Part shown: positions 21,621 through 33,552 of the stretch, piece after piece
Layout of the letters: each line of letters starts with the position of its first letter
How positions within the stretch are numbered: the first letter of the stretch is position 1
DNA from: Corbicula japonica
Lineage: Eukaryota > Mollusca > Bivalvia > Venerida > Cyrenidae
Direction: 5' to 3'
Assembly (NCBI GenBank): GCA_038501625.1
Contig: JAZAYU010000175.1
Location: 516,001 to 580,000, forward strand
DNA: 64,000 bases
The notes under the pieces: model-generated
Databases searched by the model: none
Seen by the model: the letters and a program-made list of their open reading frames with translations, nothing else
Told to the model about the DNA's origin: nothing
Program-made: the position numbers and the translations under genes

Positions 21621-24600
21621 TGAATTTTTGATAAACACCAACTGTTGTGTAATAAACGGTAGACAGAGTAAACAGAATGATTTTACGTGTATATCTACTA
21701 AGGGTTTGTCAGTAGTGGACTATATTATTGCTCCATATGAAGATCTACATATGTTCAGCGAATTTGAAGTTAAAAGAACATCTAGTATGTCTAGAGAAGC
21801 TATTGAGAGTAGATTTTTACCAGATCATTCATTGCTTACATGTCTATATACAATAAACAATGGTTTTGAATATAATAATACTGAGCAAAATGGCGCCTTG
21901 CTTAAAAGGAAAATTGTAAAATATGATACTAGTAATTTACCTGAAGATTGTTTTAACAATGAGGAATTTTTAATGTCGGTAAATGAAAAATTGTATGTTT
22001 TTGAGTCGGACATTGAACACCAAAATATTGTTGATGATTTTTATGAGTCATTATGTACTAATATCAAAGGTGAAATGGATAGTAAATTGAATAAAAAGAT
22101 TATACATGTAGTGTTTGGTGCAAGTAAAAAGCGTTATCGTACTCTAAAACCATGGTGGAATGACCAATTACAGTTGTTATGGAATAATATGTGTATTGCA
22201 GAAAAAAATTGGGTTAAAGAAAAAGGGTACAGAAAACCACTTTTAAAAAGTATTTTTGTGACTGAAAGGAAAATGTTTGATAAAATGGTTCAGCAGCAAA
22301 AACGTCTGTATTGGCAAAAACTACAAAATGATTTGATTTCTGACGCTGAAAACAATAGACCAGAGTTTTGGAGAAACATAGGTAGACTGGGTATAAGAGA
22401 TAATAGAAAAGACCCTATACCATATGAAATTGAAGACGAAAATGGAAATATTTGCAAGGAGCCAAATAAGATTTTACACAAGTGGAAAACCGAGTTTTGC
22501 TCCTTGCTAAATGTTGATAATTGTATGAACAGTGATCATACATGTGATCATGATGATACAAATGTAATTGCAGATCCAAATGAAAATGTCTTTACTGTAA
22601 CAGAAATAGGGAAAGCTATAATGGATGTAAGGAATTCGAGGGCTATGGGTTTTGATGAACCACCTGCAATTGTTTTTAAAAATGAAAATATTGCTTTTTA
22701 TCTTCATAAGTTGTTTAACTCTTGTTTTAATACTGGTAAAATTCCTAAAGCCTGGGGCAAAAGTATAATAAACCCTATACCCAAGAGTTCTACAGGAAAT
22801 CTTAGAGATCCTTTGTCATATAGAGGTATAGCCATTACACCAGTTGTTTATAAGATATACTGTTCCCTGTTGAATAGTAAGCTTACTGAGGTGGTTGAGT
22901 CAAATAATGTTTTATTTGAAGGACAAAATGGATTTAGAAAAGGTCGAAGTACCATAGACCATCTGTCATCATTAACTAACATTATTGATACTAGACGCAA
23001 AAAGAAGTTGTCTACCTTTTGTGCTTTCATCGACCTTAGAAAGGCTTACGATTCAATAAATCGAGATATACTGTGGGGTAAACTTAATCATGTAGTTGAC
23101 AAAAACTGTTTAATGCAATAAAGAGTCTTTATAGTAATGTTATGTGTACAGTTAAAGTTAATAATTTTTATACAGATTGGTTCCATGTCAAAACAGGTTT
23201 AAAACAAGGATGTGCTCTATCACCCATGTTATTTAATTTGTATATCAATGATCTAGCCACCAAAATTGATGTATTAGGAAAGGGTATTGATATTGATGGT
23301 GTTAATTGCTCAATTTTGTTATTTGCAGATGATATAGTCTTATTATCTGACAATGCGCTAAATCTGCAATGTCTGCTAGATGAGCTTAATAACTGGTGTG
23401 TTTCTAACTGTATGTGTATAAATGCCAGTAAATCAAATATAGTTCACTTTAGAAATCCATCAGTGAATAGATCTGGTTATGTGTTTAAATGTGGAAATGC
23501 ACAAATTGAGTATGTCTCTCAATATAAGTATCTTGGGCTTGTTTTGTCTGAGCATCTGGATTATGCTGTGACTGCAAAAGCTGTTGCCCAGGCGGCCAGC
23601 AGGGCCCTTGGACTGCTTATCGCGAGAGCCAGGTCAATTGGTGGATTCCCATATCAAGCATTTACAAAGTTGTTTGAATCAACAATAGCTCCAATTATCA
23701 CATATGGTGCTAGCATTTGGGCACATGAAGAATTTAGTTGTATAAATGCAGTTCAACATAGAGCGGCACGTTACTTCTTAAATGTTGGAAAATATACACC
23801 AAATGCTGCCGTCAATGGTGATATTGGTTGGCAACCAATGATATGTAAAACCAAAAAAGCCTTAATAAACCAGTGGTCTAGACTTGTAAATATGTCTGAT
23901 AATAGACTGAATAAAAAGATGTTTGGGTGGGCACATAGAGTAAAAGGTAGAAGCTGTAAAAAATTGGAACTTTAAAGTGGAGGAAATGTTTAGAAAGTTT
24001 GATATGGTAGAACATTGTGATATAACACAGTATTCAAATAAAACAGTGATATGGCATAATCTTCTACAAAAGTTAAATGAACATTATGTTGAAAATTGGA
24101 GAAATGAAGTACATAGGATTAATTCCAATCGAGGAAATGGGAGAAATAAACTTAGATTTTATAAATGTTTTAAACAATCCTTCGAAGTCGAACCCTATTG
24201 TAAAACAGTATTAAATAGAACACATAGAGGTGCAATAGCCAAATTCAGAAACGGTACAGCTCCAATCAATGTTGAGATCGGTAGATATAATAATGTACCA
24301 TATGACCAGAGACATTGTATTTACTGCAAGAACATAGGTATTGTTAATGTTGTAGAAGATGAGAAGCACGTCCTACTTGAATGTCCGTTATATAGTGAAG
24401 TGCGAAATGAATTGTTGCAAAAAGCAGAAAACATATTTGAGGCATTCGATAGTTTAAATGATATTGAAAAGCTGAAATTACTACTTCACGAGGAAACAAT
24501 TGTTAATTTAACTGCAAAGACCTGCCATATAATACTCAACAAAAGGCGCCAGTTTGTATCACACACTACTTCTTAATGTTTTTACAAATGTACATGTATA

Positions 24601-24880
24601 TAGTCATTGTAGTATTTTAACTGTATTTTACTGCAAAAATGTATTATTTTACTGTGATATAATGACTATTGCAAATCAATAATGTTGGGCTATAAGATTA
24701 GCAATGGTTAAAGCTACTGTAACTTTGTAGATAGCTTGGTGAATTTTAATATATTATAATTTTTTAATAGTCTCTAATAACTCTTCAGAGTGGTTACATA
24801 CTGGATCACCATTGTATAATACTGTATATTTGTTTGTATGCCATGTATGTAATGGAGACTGAAATAAATAAATAAATAAA
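21621..24880 (+). mobile_element. Young 5'-truncated non-LTR retrotransposon (LINE)
   Basis: The insertion is bounded by ATAGG at 21616-21620 and 24881-24885 and ends in a (TAAA)n tail (24863-24880). The uninterrupted target is preserved at 41951-41955 in the sister R3 copy. It starts inside the endonuclease domain, so more than the first half of the full element is missing. A 3' UTR of about 280 bp follows the ORF. Confidence 0.92.
21622..24576 (+). pseudogene. LINE ORF2 remnant: endonuclease end, RT, CCHC C-terminus
   Basis: The frame begins in the C-terminal part of an apurinic-type endonuclease (SVVDYIIAPYE; PDHSLLT). The reverse transcriptase follows: FIDLRKAYDSI near 23030, GLKQGCALSPMLFNLYINDL near 23195 and the catalytic FADD in LLFADDIVLLS near 23325. 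The C-terminus has a zinc-knuckle-like CIYC...H...C motif (HVLLECPLY near 24370). Three open segments (21628-23121, 23142-23975, 23977-24576) are in different frames. The two shifts fall at A-runs near 23102 and 23960, so each could be a single-base indel or a sequencing error. No RNase H was seen. The layout fits Jockey/CR1-group elements; clade is inference. Confidence 0.9.
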
Positions 24881-25246
24881 ATAGGTTACCAGTTCAGGTC
24901 CATCTGATCTGGATCTAAAATTTGTGATTACTGGTCAGAAAAAAATGATCATAAAAGCGAACAGTTTAAATCCTAATCAGATCGCACAGATGTGCAAGCT
25001 GATATGGATCTAAACTGTTCGCACAAGCTATGAAGGTATATCTATGGAGTAAAGGGTTAACAGAAGCCTTCATCCAGATAAAACATGGAAACCCTTATTT
25101 CCACTATCATTTAGACAAGAGGAAGTTCTTTGCAAGTGAACCAAGTTTTTTTGCTTTTTCGTAAATGGATACATGTATGAGAATCATGGCACTGGTTATT
25201 CTCAATAAGCAAAATCGCTTCGCTGGTTTTCTGTACTTTCAGTACT

Positions 25247-26343
25247 TTGATTTGTTCAGGTCTAGATGTGGAACATTATGTTCACGAACAATTAAACTTA
25301 AAAACAACTGATGTTTATTAATACAGTAAATTAAGTCGAAACATCGGTTATCTTGAATTAATTTCTTCGAAACTAGGCGATTTAAATAACGAAACAATAC
25401 ATATAAACAACATCAATGCTATTTTATGGTTTAAGTTAAAATGTATATTGAGGTCAAAAGCCATAAAATACAGCGGCAGCAACTAGCAAACCGGTCCAGA
25501 GGCAAACAAAGTGCAAACGTATCCTCCACAAAAAGGAAAGGTCAAGTATGTCTTTATACCGCCACCTACAATGATTGACAATATGCATAGTTTGAATTTA
25601 GCATATTGCAACAAAGGAATGTAACTGAAACTGTACGACATCTGAAAGCAAAATCGCCACACAAGGAAATAATTGCATACAAAATAATAAACGGTATGAA
25701 AGTATAAATCTGACTGGTGGAATAATACTTTGAAGTATAACATTGAAATAGTTTTCGACAATAATGTTTTTGTGGTGAATCACTCAGGGATAAAATGTTA
25801 AGATCTTTTTCGGAGTGTATTGCTTTACATACTTTATTTAAAAATGATCAAGGATACCACTCCTGTGCTTTCGAACGATTACGTTATCGACCGAATTATA
25901 TGAATTGAAATTTGAGATTGCGGGTCACGAATGAAATTTGAAACCTTGTAAAACGGTGACTTTTTAAAATGAATAAATGAGCAGTTACGCATTTTATTTA
26001 ATATTATAATATTCAATTTTGAGTGATCTCAGTTTATGTTTTAAAGATGCATGGTAACTGTAATCGACAATAACAAGCTTTTTTAAAAATTGTTTTTAAA
26101 CTGAAGTATTTGTGGTTAATAAGATTGTGGTCTGTTATAAACATCTTTGACATAGTTTATTGAATAAATGATTTTAACACAGTTTAAGTACAGCATTCCT
26201 CTGCGTATGATTTTATATCTTACTAAATAATATTATTTGAATTGAAATGTCAGATTGTGGGTTAAGTACACACTTTTAAATCTTGTAGAACAACGTTTCT
26301 AAAAAAAGCTTTTATGAAAGTTGTTGTTGGAAACCTGCTGATT
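25247..26343. other. No gene recognised
   Basis: AT-rich DNA. The stretch near 25795-26010 resembles the region after gene B exon 3 (near 35830-36020: CTTTCGTAC/CTTTCGAACG, GAAATTTGAGATTGCG), so it is probably a diverged piece of the Ly6-cluster duplication unit without an exon. Confidence 0.45.
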
Positions 26344-26535
26344 TCTTTAAAAAAGTGAAATATGCATATCAGGAACTGCCACACTCACAAAACACAGCTC
26401 CCCCCCCCCACGCGGCGAAAAAGAAGAGAGGAAGAAAGAGAGCATGTTTGTTATAAGTATGTTAATTAAAATAGATGCGACAAACAATTAACGAAAAAGA
26501 GAACCCATGGGGTCAATATCTTTTACAACACCATA
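26344..26535 (-). repeat. R1 family fragment
   Basis: Carries GTGAAATATGCATATCAGGA, a C-run (26401-26409), GCGGCGAAAAAGAAGAGAG and ACAAACAATTAACGAAAAAG. Confidence 0.75.
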
Positions 26536-26597
26536 GGTCATGTTACCAATTCATTTAGAGGTCTTGTTTCTTCGCCCCCAGGTAAAAACAATACCAG

Positions 26598-26712
26598 TTG
26601 AAATTCACAGTAGCGCTATTTGTGCAGTGTAGCGGCCTTAGAAAGTCTCCTCGTACATACAATCAGTACAGTAATCTGTAAAAAATCCTTTACCGATTTC
26701 ATGCTGTGATGA
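26598..26712 (+). repeat. tRNA-like SINE unit, left half only
   Basis: Matches CAGTAGCGCTATTTGTGCAG through CCGATTTCATGCTGTGAT, then stops before the tRNA-like module. Confidence 0.75.
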
Positions 26713-27327
26713 TGAATAGTAAAGTGTTAATATCTTTCAAATTTAATTTTTATGCTGTATGCACATTTAATTACAACAGTTTAATGTTTAGGCTTTCATT
26801 TTTAAGATTCGTTGTCAATGTTAATTTGTCATTTTAAAAAGAGAAGATAGTCTTTGTCGCCTTGAAGTCACCTCGGAGCAATTTTATGATTAATCTACTT
26901 TCCAGGTATGTTCAAATACCATTTCCGAAGTCAGTTTGTGAAGTTTATACGTAAATTATTATCGTATAAAATGTAACTCTCTTTATAAAGGTATTAATCT
27001 TAAAATACCGCATTGAGTTTCCATTTTCACCGTCATATACATTCCATCGTTTTGAATGGATCAAAATTGTACTGTTTATTGGTGTAAATATTGAGTTGCG
27101 CTCAACCCGGGGATAGGCGTGTGAAAGAACGTTTTCTTTATGTTCCTGTCAGTCATCATTATTTTGCTGATTTGACTCCAGTGCACTGAACAGTAAGATC
27201 ATTGAGTAACAACAATTGTTTTGCTTGACAATGCCAAAAGCTTCTTACGTCGTAAACGTTTGTTTGCATTTGATGCAATACCGTTGAGTTGATGAGTTGG
27301 TTGCAACTAATATTCACCAAGACATAA
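26713..27327. other. No gene recognised
   Basis: AT-rich; weak similarity near 27180-27320 to the left part of R1 (GTAAGATCATTGAGTAAC). No coding signal. Confidence 0.4.
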
Positions 27328-27600
27328 TTGACACTATCATTTGAAATTCACAGTGGCGCTATTTGTGCAGTGTGGCGGCCGTAAAAAGTATCCCCATACA
27401 TTTAGTCAGTACCGTTATCAGTAAATTAATCCGTTACTGATGTCATGCAGTGATTGTTACGTATATCAGGGCTATCCGATCAACGTTTTTTTTGGTGTTG
27501 TCCCGGTTAGCTCAGTTGGTTACGTCGCAGGAATTGCATGGTTAGGCGCTGTCGCCGTGACGGTGCGGGTTCGCTCCCAGCTAAAGACACTTTCATTTTT
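27328..27600 (+). repeat. tRNA-like SINE unit, best single copy
   Basis: Complete 254-bp unit with intact A-box (TAGCTCAGTTGG) and B-box (GGGTTCGCTCCC). Short direct repeats of GACACTATCATTT type lie on both sides; since the same string joins the units of the 13-kb dimer, they may be array remnants, not a target duplication. Confidence 0.8.
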
Positions 27601-27811
27601 AATTCTTTGTCTATATAGATAGAAAGTTTATCCATTCAAAAGGCCTTATGCCTATAATTAAAGCCAATATAATCATATAATGGTTATTAACAATGTAATC
27701 ACATAATTGTAAATACACAATTACTCATCATACTATGATTACAAAACAACATAATGGCAATATAGTGAAAATACGATTACTGGTTACCTGTTGGAGCGAT
27801 AGTGAGACTGT

Positions 27812-27936
27812 GTCCAAGATCATAAAACTAAATCTGGAGATCAGTCTCTAATCTCAAGGATCTGATTGGCTGAAATTGCGATCAGTCCTTGAGATTTGAG
27901 ACTGATCTCAAGACTTAGTTTTATGATCTTGGGCCC
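27812..27936. mobile_element. Hairpin MITE (family H), copy 2
   Basis: Near-palindromic, CCAAGATCATAAAACTAA to its complement around GCGATCAGTC. It carries CTCAAGGATCTGATTGGCTG on the left arm only, so the hairpin is partly shortened. Confidence 0.8.
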
Positions 27937-27939
27937 TGG

Positions 27940-28620
27940 TTGACCCTAAAATCTTGTAAAAATCCGCTGCGGAAAATATTTTGCCACTGACCAAAGAAAG
28001 CGATAAACCCTCAGGGTCTCGCTTTCTTTAATTGTGATGTCTTATTTGAAATTAATCTTTTAATTAACTGATGCATGCGGGGCTCTCTTTTCTGATATGT
28101 ACTTATTGTTAAATTTAAAAAAAAAGTTTGTTTTCAAACTGAATCAAAATCACGTCCTATTCCACTAGACACACAGAAACTGTCATGTTGTAAATAGTTT
28201 TCTTGTTTTTTTTTCTTTTGAATTCGGTCTTCTATCCCAAATCGTCGCCTGAATGGAACGATGCTCTAACTACCATTTTCAAGTTTTCGAGAAAACTGCT
28301 TCTAAAGTTTTAGACACTCGTATCTCCTTTATTTCTCATCTTATATTGAAAAGAAAATATATGAGAATGATCAATTTTCCATGAAGATTTTAAATATGAA
28401 GTTATTTATTTATATTTTGCAATGAATAATAAGATATTTATATATTTCTGTTTGGAGATAGAGCTTTTTGATAAAAAATTTAATTAATTTGTTAAAATTA
28501 CTTTGCTCTATCGGGACAAAGAGCAAATATCGTTCACGAAAATAAACAAAGAGCTATTTGTTTTAACTTTATAATAGTAAAATTTGTTAAAAAGCATTGA
28601 TTTATTCAGCCTTTTTGACA
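27940..28620. other. No gene recognised
   Basis: Begins with an R1-like patch (to about 28090), then AT-rich DNA with a GAGATAGAGC motif at about 28454 that recurs near 30080 and 30207. Confidence 0.4.
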
Positions 28621-28621
28621 C

Positions 28622-29060
28622 TGACTAGTTGTACAGCCCATGTGCGTCCCGGTTTTGACACCGGGGCCAACAGGGATCACAACCGTTGCGACGCCGGGAA
28701 ATACCGCATTGAATCTGTTAAACTGTTCAAACAGGCGTCCACCGGTTAGTTACACTGGTGGTGTTTTTATACAACCGGAAATTACCGGGAGCGCAACCAA
28801 TGTCCATGTATTTTTGGGGAGATATGTGGCATCACCATAGCTCTTTCGGCACGATCCGTTTCTCAACCGTAAGACCACCGGTTGAAACCATAGTAAAATG
28901 ACTCTTGGTTTGACCACGGTGTGTCACGGAGGAGAACGGCATAGCCCTGATGTGCTGGTCGAACAAAGGCTTGGCATGTTAGTAGCTGGTGAATACCGTT
29001 AAAGTAACGGTGGAGCCAGGGCTACCGTGCAAGCCGGTGGTTGCCGTTTAAATCTCAGAA
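28622..29060. other. GC-rich island with repeated ACCGG/CCGGT words
   Basis: About 440 bp visibly richer in G and C than its surroundings, with many ACCGG, CCGGT and ACCGT words on both strands. A 66-codon open frame (28640-28840) has no recognised domain. It could be a fragment of a foreign, transposon or exonic sequence. Function unknown. Confidence 0.4.
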
Positions 29061-30519
29061 GCCATATTTAAAGCATGATTTCATTTTAAATTTCATTCAC
29101 ACCGATAAATTGCGGTTTTTCTCAGTGTCGGTTAATTGTGTTCCAAAATATTATGACAAAAAAGAGTTCAAAGGTGTTTGAGGTTAATTTGATCCAAGTA
29201 TCTAACTGGAATCTGCTGATGGTACGTGTAGCACTAGTAGTACAGATCCCTGATACACAATTATTCATGTTTGGGTTTTGCTCGTTATAAGCTGTTAATA
29301 TATTTCCAGAAAAGGGTTAGGGTTAGAGTTCCTGGAAAATGATACCAGAAATAAACCATTTTTACATTTTTCTTACTGATGTGTGAAGTGAAAAATTCAA
29401 AAAAATTTTAAATGTGGGTCCTATAATGATATAACCTTTAACTGTAGAATCATTTTGTACTATATTAGCTAACTTGGCTTGTGAATTCATTTAAGAACTT
29501 CGGCGAAAAGAAAACACATTGACTTTGAGTTTATAACTTCTTAATGAAAATTTAAACAGCAGTTTAACATTTAAGATAAAACAACACCAACTTAACAGTT
29601 AAAAAATAATAAAAATTCATTAAGTGAGAAAATAACATGAACATAGTTAATTTACAAAGTACCAACAGTGTGGTTGTTAGAATTGTTTTTGTAAATTTTA
29701 TCATGTTTGCTTTGTGTTAAATATTTTTTAAATAACAGTAGATACTTTACAAGCAGAAACAATCTTTCTGAAAGCAATCTATAGCATTGATTTGAGCTTA
29801 AGAGTTACAGTTTGCACATTTTGTAAGCACACATCTTGTGGCATGAATATCAGCATTGACTTCAAGATTATTTTCTTCTAAATTCTACGATGCTTGACCG
29901 GGTCACAAATAGAACAATATTCCATTTATCAAACAGGACATAGAACATTGTAATGCCAAGATATAAAGTGGTCACATGTGGGAAAAGTAAGTGTTTTATT
30001 GGTTGGAAAAAATTAAGCAGTGAATCACTTTATCTCCAGGAGGTAAAGCATTATAACTTTTACAAGGATGTAAAAACAATGGAGATAGAGCAAAATGTTA
30101 CGCGGTAATTCTTTTTGTGACCTAGATATCTGAATTTAGATGACACCATGACGTAGAACAAGTGCTCACGATTTCATACATGTAAAAATCTCGATTTTGA
30201 AAAAAAGGAGATAGAGCACTATAATAGTTATGCGACGAAATGAATCAGTTACAATGTACTCACATAAAACTTTTGTAAGTTACAACTTACCCCAAATTCG
30301 CTTGTATCTTGCCTAACCTCCAAATCAATGTTTAGCGCTCTTTTCAGCCAAACTTTTAAATTCAAAACGAAACTGATATGCAACTTTAATACAATCGTTA
30401 AATATATTTTCTATCTTATTAATTTTTGATGACTCACCATACCTCACCCAGCCAACACCGTTATCAATTTTGAAACTGGCTCCCTAATCAAACCCGTGAT
30501 TTAAAAAATACGAAGAATA
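29061..30519. other. No gene recognised
   Basis: AT-rich. GGAGATAGAGC occurs at about 30080 and 30207, suggesting a dispersed low-copy repeat spanning 28.4-30.3 kb. No coding frame. Confidence 0.45.
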
Positions 30520-30858
30520 ATTAATGCAACATTGTGGAGTTCATGGGTAGGTTGAAATTATATTACCAAGTCAACTTATACTGATTTCTTCATATGCGAA
30601 TATGTTGGGGTAAGGCACGTCTAAGGTTGGTGCACACTAGAACCTGGTTTAAACCCCCAGTGGCAAATTGTTTTGCAAATGACCTTTCCTAGGCAGTGTC
30701 GTCTCGTTTTCTCAGTTTCGTTCACTGTTCTGTTTGCGGCGTCTATTTTTAAATTGACCATTTCATTACCATGCTCTTCTCCCACCTTCTTTTTGCGTGT
30801 GTGGAGTGTCTACTGGACGTAGCCATTCCTGATAGGCATATTTTAACTTTTCATAAAT
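30520..30858 (+). repeat. R1 family copy
   Basis: Contains GTTGGTGCACACTAGAACCTG, GTTTAAACCCCCAGTGGCAA, TTCTTTTTGCGTGTG and GATAGGCATATTTTAACTTT. Confidence 0.8.
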
Positions 30859-31744
30859 AAGTATAAAATTATAAACAAGTTCCGATTTAATTTAAAATGA
30901 ATAATACATATAGAACGTTATTCACGCTAAACATTAAATATATATTAGACAACATCCGAAGAGATTATTCATACTCTGGATTTAAAACTCGTGTTCACTT
31001 TTTATGTGATTTACCCGTTCTTGATCTAAAACGTCTGTCCACTATGTGAACCAATGATTTAATTTATTACATTTATAAATCAAAACAACCCGATCGATTT
31101 AAAAATGAACACGTAATTGCAGGTAACATTGAAAACAATTTATTGACAAAGTCATTCCGAAATAAGCGAGTTAAAACCTGACAGTGAAATTATTTTTAAA
31201 AACAGCTACAAAAACAGGCAGAAATGTAAAGGTCCTCGCCCATAATCTTTCAAATATAAAAAAAAATTGCGTTTTCTTAGAATTGGATTCGTGGATCTAA
31301 ATAAATTCACTTCAACAGTATCACAACAGTATTTTTATTTATCTATGTTTTACAATTATACAATTACATACTTGTTATTACAAGCCCAGTTTTATGCTAT
31401 ACTTATAAAATTCATTCATTATAAGCGTATTCTAAATAGAAAATATCTAATTTTAAACCACCGCACAACCGTTTATGTGAAGGGTGGGGAGGGAGTTTAT
31501 ATTTCTTTCGTCATACAGGTTAGATAACCACTATTGATGGACCTTTGCCATTAAACATGTGTGACCCCCTTAGAAAAAAGTCCCGCACTATTAAAAGTTG
31601 TCAGTAACAAACGGTTACCATTGCCAAATATTGATGGAGATATCAGGCATTACGCATTTGTTCTATTTTTTTTGTGGGGGGGGGGGGGGGGGTTGGAGGA
31701 GGTTAGAGTTTGTGTTTCTACTTGCTGTCACCGTAAAGATTAAC
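30859..31744. other. No gene recognised; 17-base G run
   Basis: AT-rich, with an uninterrupted run of 17 G at 31676-31692 followed by GGAGGAGG, enough for an intramolecular G-quadruplex. No gene was identified. Confidence 0.5.
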
Positions 31745-31962
31745 TTGTGGGCATATACGAGAAAGTGACAAAAGTGGCAATTTGTTTTGCCATTGACCGT
31801 TCCATGGCGGTAACTCCAGGGTTCTCTGTTTCGTTAATTGTGTGTGGCGTCTTATTTGAATTGACATACTTATAACAAACATGATTTCTCTTCCTCTCTT
31901 CTTTTTCGTTGTGTGTGAGGCAATTCCTGATATGCATATTACACTTTCCTATAATACAACTA
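31745..31962 (+). repeat. R1 family fragment
   Basis: Right half of R1 from AGTGGCAATTTGTTTTGCCA to GATATGCATATTACACTTT. Confidence 0.75.
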
Positions 31963-32111
31963 AATGAAAACATGTTTTACGACAAAAGTTACTATTACGT
32001 TCGATCAACAATTTTATTGAGTTTATATCGTTCGAAAAGAGATCAATTGAACTTTTTTATTGAACCCTCTTATATCAAAATACATCATCTTGAAGCCAAG
32101 CTTAATAAAAA

Positions 32112-32335
32112 GGTGAAATATGCATATCAGGAATCGCCATATTAAAAAATCCCCTCACACAGTCAAGAAGACAAGAGAGGGAGAGAGCATGGTTAATAAA
32201 ATGATCAGTTTAAAAAAAGACACCACAAACAATAAACAACAATGAGAACCCGAGGGGTTACCGCCTTAGAACGGTCAGTGTTAAATCGAATTTTCACTGG
32301 GGGTTTAAACCAGAAAACACTTAAGAGAAGCAACT
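32112..32335 (-). repeat. R1 family copy
   Basis: GTGAAATATGCATATCAGGA through AATGAGAACCCGAGGGGTTA to GGGTTTAAACCAG. Truncated within the promoter-distal part. Confidence 0.75.
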
Positions 32336-32519
32336 AAACTTTTTCTTATTAAACTATCCACTTTTTAGTAAAAACTATATGTAAGATCAAACAGAAAGGT
32401 TTCCAACAAGATATTCTACAGCGCTATGCCTGCTTCTTGATTAACTTACCTACAGATTAGATTAGGATTATTCTACCTTTTTGTGTGCACGACGGTTGTA
32501 GAGCTTAAAGATTTTATAA

Positions 32520-32620
32520 AAAAGTAATATATGCATATCAGGAATCGCCACACTAAAAAAACACAGCCTCCCCACGCAGCGAAAAAAGAAGAGAGGAAGA
32601 GAGAGAGAGAGAGCATGTTT
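32520..32620 (-). repeat. R1 family fragment
   Basis: Only the GATATGCATAT end and the AAAAAAGAAGAGAGGAAG tract, the latter expanded as (GA)n. Confidence 0.65.
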
Positions 32621-32639
32621 TTTATATTTTAATATCTTT

Positions 32640-33195
32640 TCTTAAAAGAACGTAGAAGCTCGATTCGTTTCTTTTATCCCTGTCATCGTGTTCTTGCTGA
32701 ATTTACCCCAAGTGCTCTTGTCTCGGTAAGTATTAGCTTCTTATGTTTTATAGGTTTGTGTTCTTTTGCATGCAACATTGTTGAGCCGTTGGGTGAATTG
32801 GAGTTATTTCACCAAGACAACTTGTGCTTGTTTTGTGATACGAGAACCTGTTGAGAAGTGTGAGGTTGGTGCACCCTAGAACCTGGTTTAAACCCCCAGT
32901 GGCAATTTGTTTTGCCACTTATCATTCCAAGGCGGTATCCCCGAAGGTTCTCTTTTTCGTTAATTGTTTGTGGCGTCCTATTTGAATTGATATACGTATT
33001 AAGGTTTATTAGGGAATCTTGTTTAAGAACCTTGAAGCTCTATAGTTTTTTTTATTCATGTCATCTTTTTTGCTGATTTAACTGCAGGAGCTATGTTCTT
33101 GTTCAGGTTGACGATCTTCTGCTTTACCATGCTTAAAGCTTCGTGTTTTATGTTTTACATGTTGGTATGCTTTTGCATGCAACATTGGCGAGTTA
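32640..33195 (+). repeat. R1 family: long copy followed by a second partial copy
   Basis: 32640-33000 carries a full left part (GTAGAAGCTCGATTCG) through CACCCTAGAACCTG to CGTTAATTGTTTGTGG. At about 33018 the left part starts again (TTGAAGCTCTATAG ... TGCTTTTGCATGCAACATTG). It lies immediately upstream of gene B. Confidence 0.7.
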
Positions 33196-33289
33196 TCGTG
33201 CCGTTCTCAAAACTTGAGACAAAATTAGTACCCCAGATTTTACAGTATAAGATTATATACGATTTTAAATAAAAACAATATTCTATGGA

Positions 33290-33552
33290 GTTTGATCTTC
33301 ATGACCATTATTAACTGCAAACACGTTATTGCTAAAAGTTGCAAAATATTGTCTCTAACTTTTTGTCGGTTATCAGATTGGTTCCTTTAATATTTGTCAA
33401 TCCTGTGATAATAATATTGTTTACTTCGCTTGGTCAATTTTAGTTGCGCACAAAACAAAAAAGTCATTTTGAAGAAATATCAGACGCATTCGCTTGTGTT
33501 ACATTAAATTTGGCTTTGAGAGGTGCGCGAAATAGTTAATTCCACTTAAACA
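33290..33552 (+). promoter_or_regulatory. Conserved 5' flank of gene B
   Basis: About 260 bp that closely match the 5' flank of gene C (43068-43332), while sequence further upstream differs. Shared blocks include TTTTTGTCGGTTAT, AATCCTGTGATAATA, TTGTTTACTTCG and TTTGAGAGGTGCGCGAAATA. The region should contain the promoter and 5' UTR. No TATA box is evident; the transcription start is unknown. Confidence 0.5.

Larger units (their letters stand above)
21142..25246 (+). repeat. Dispersed repeat R3 interrupted by a LINE
   Basis: 21142-21620 plus 24886-25246 match 41479-42346 closely along their whole length. Both copies have an AACCAGCGAAGC-type left end and a GCTTCGCTGGTT right end. About 21 bp just inside the right LINE junction (CCGATCAGCTGGCAC side) are missing here but present in the other copy. 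Class unknown; it looks like a non-autonomous DNA element of about 870 bp. Confidence 0.85.

Noticed and set aside
28640..28840. 66-codon open frame in the GC-rich island
   Set aside because: No recognised domain or splice context, and its codon 1 context is unremarkable; kept only as part of the island.
31267..31527. 86-codon open frame before the G run
   Set aside because: Low-complexity AT-rich composition with no homology recognised and no splice support.
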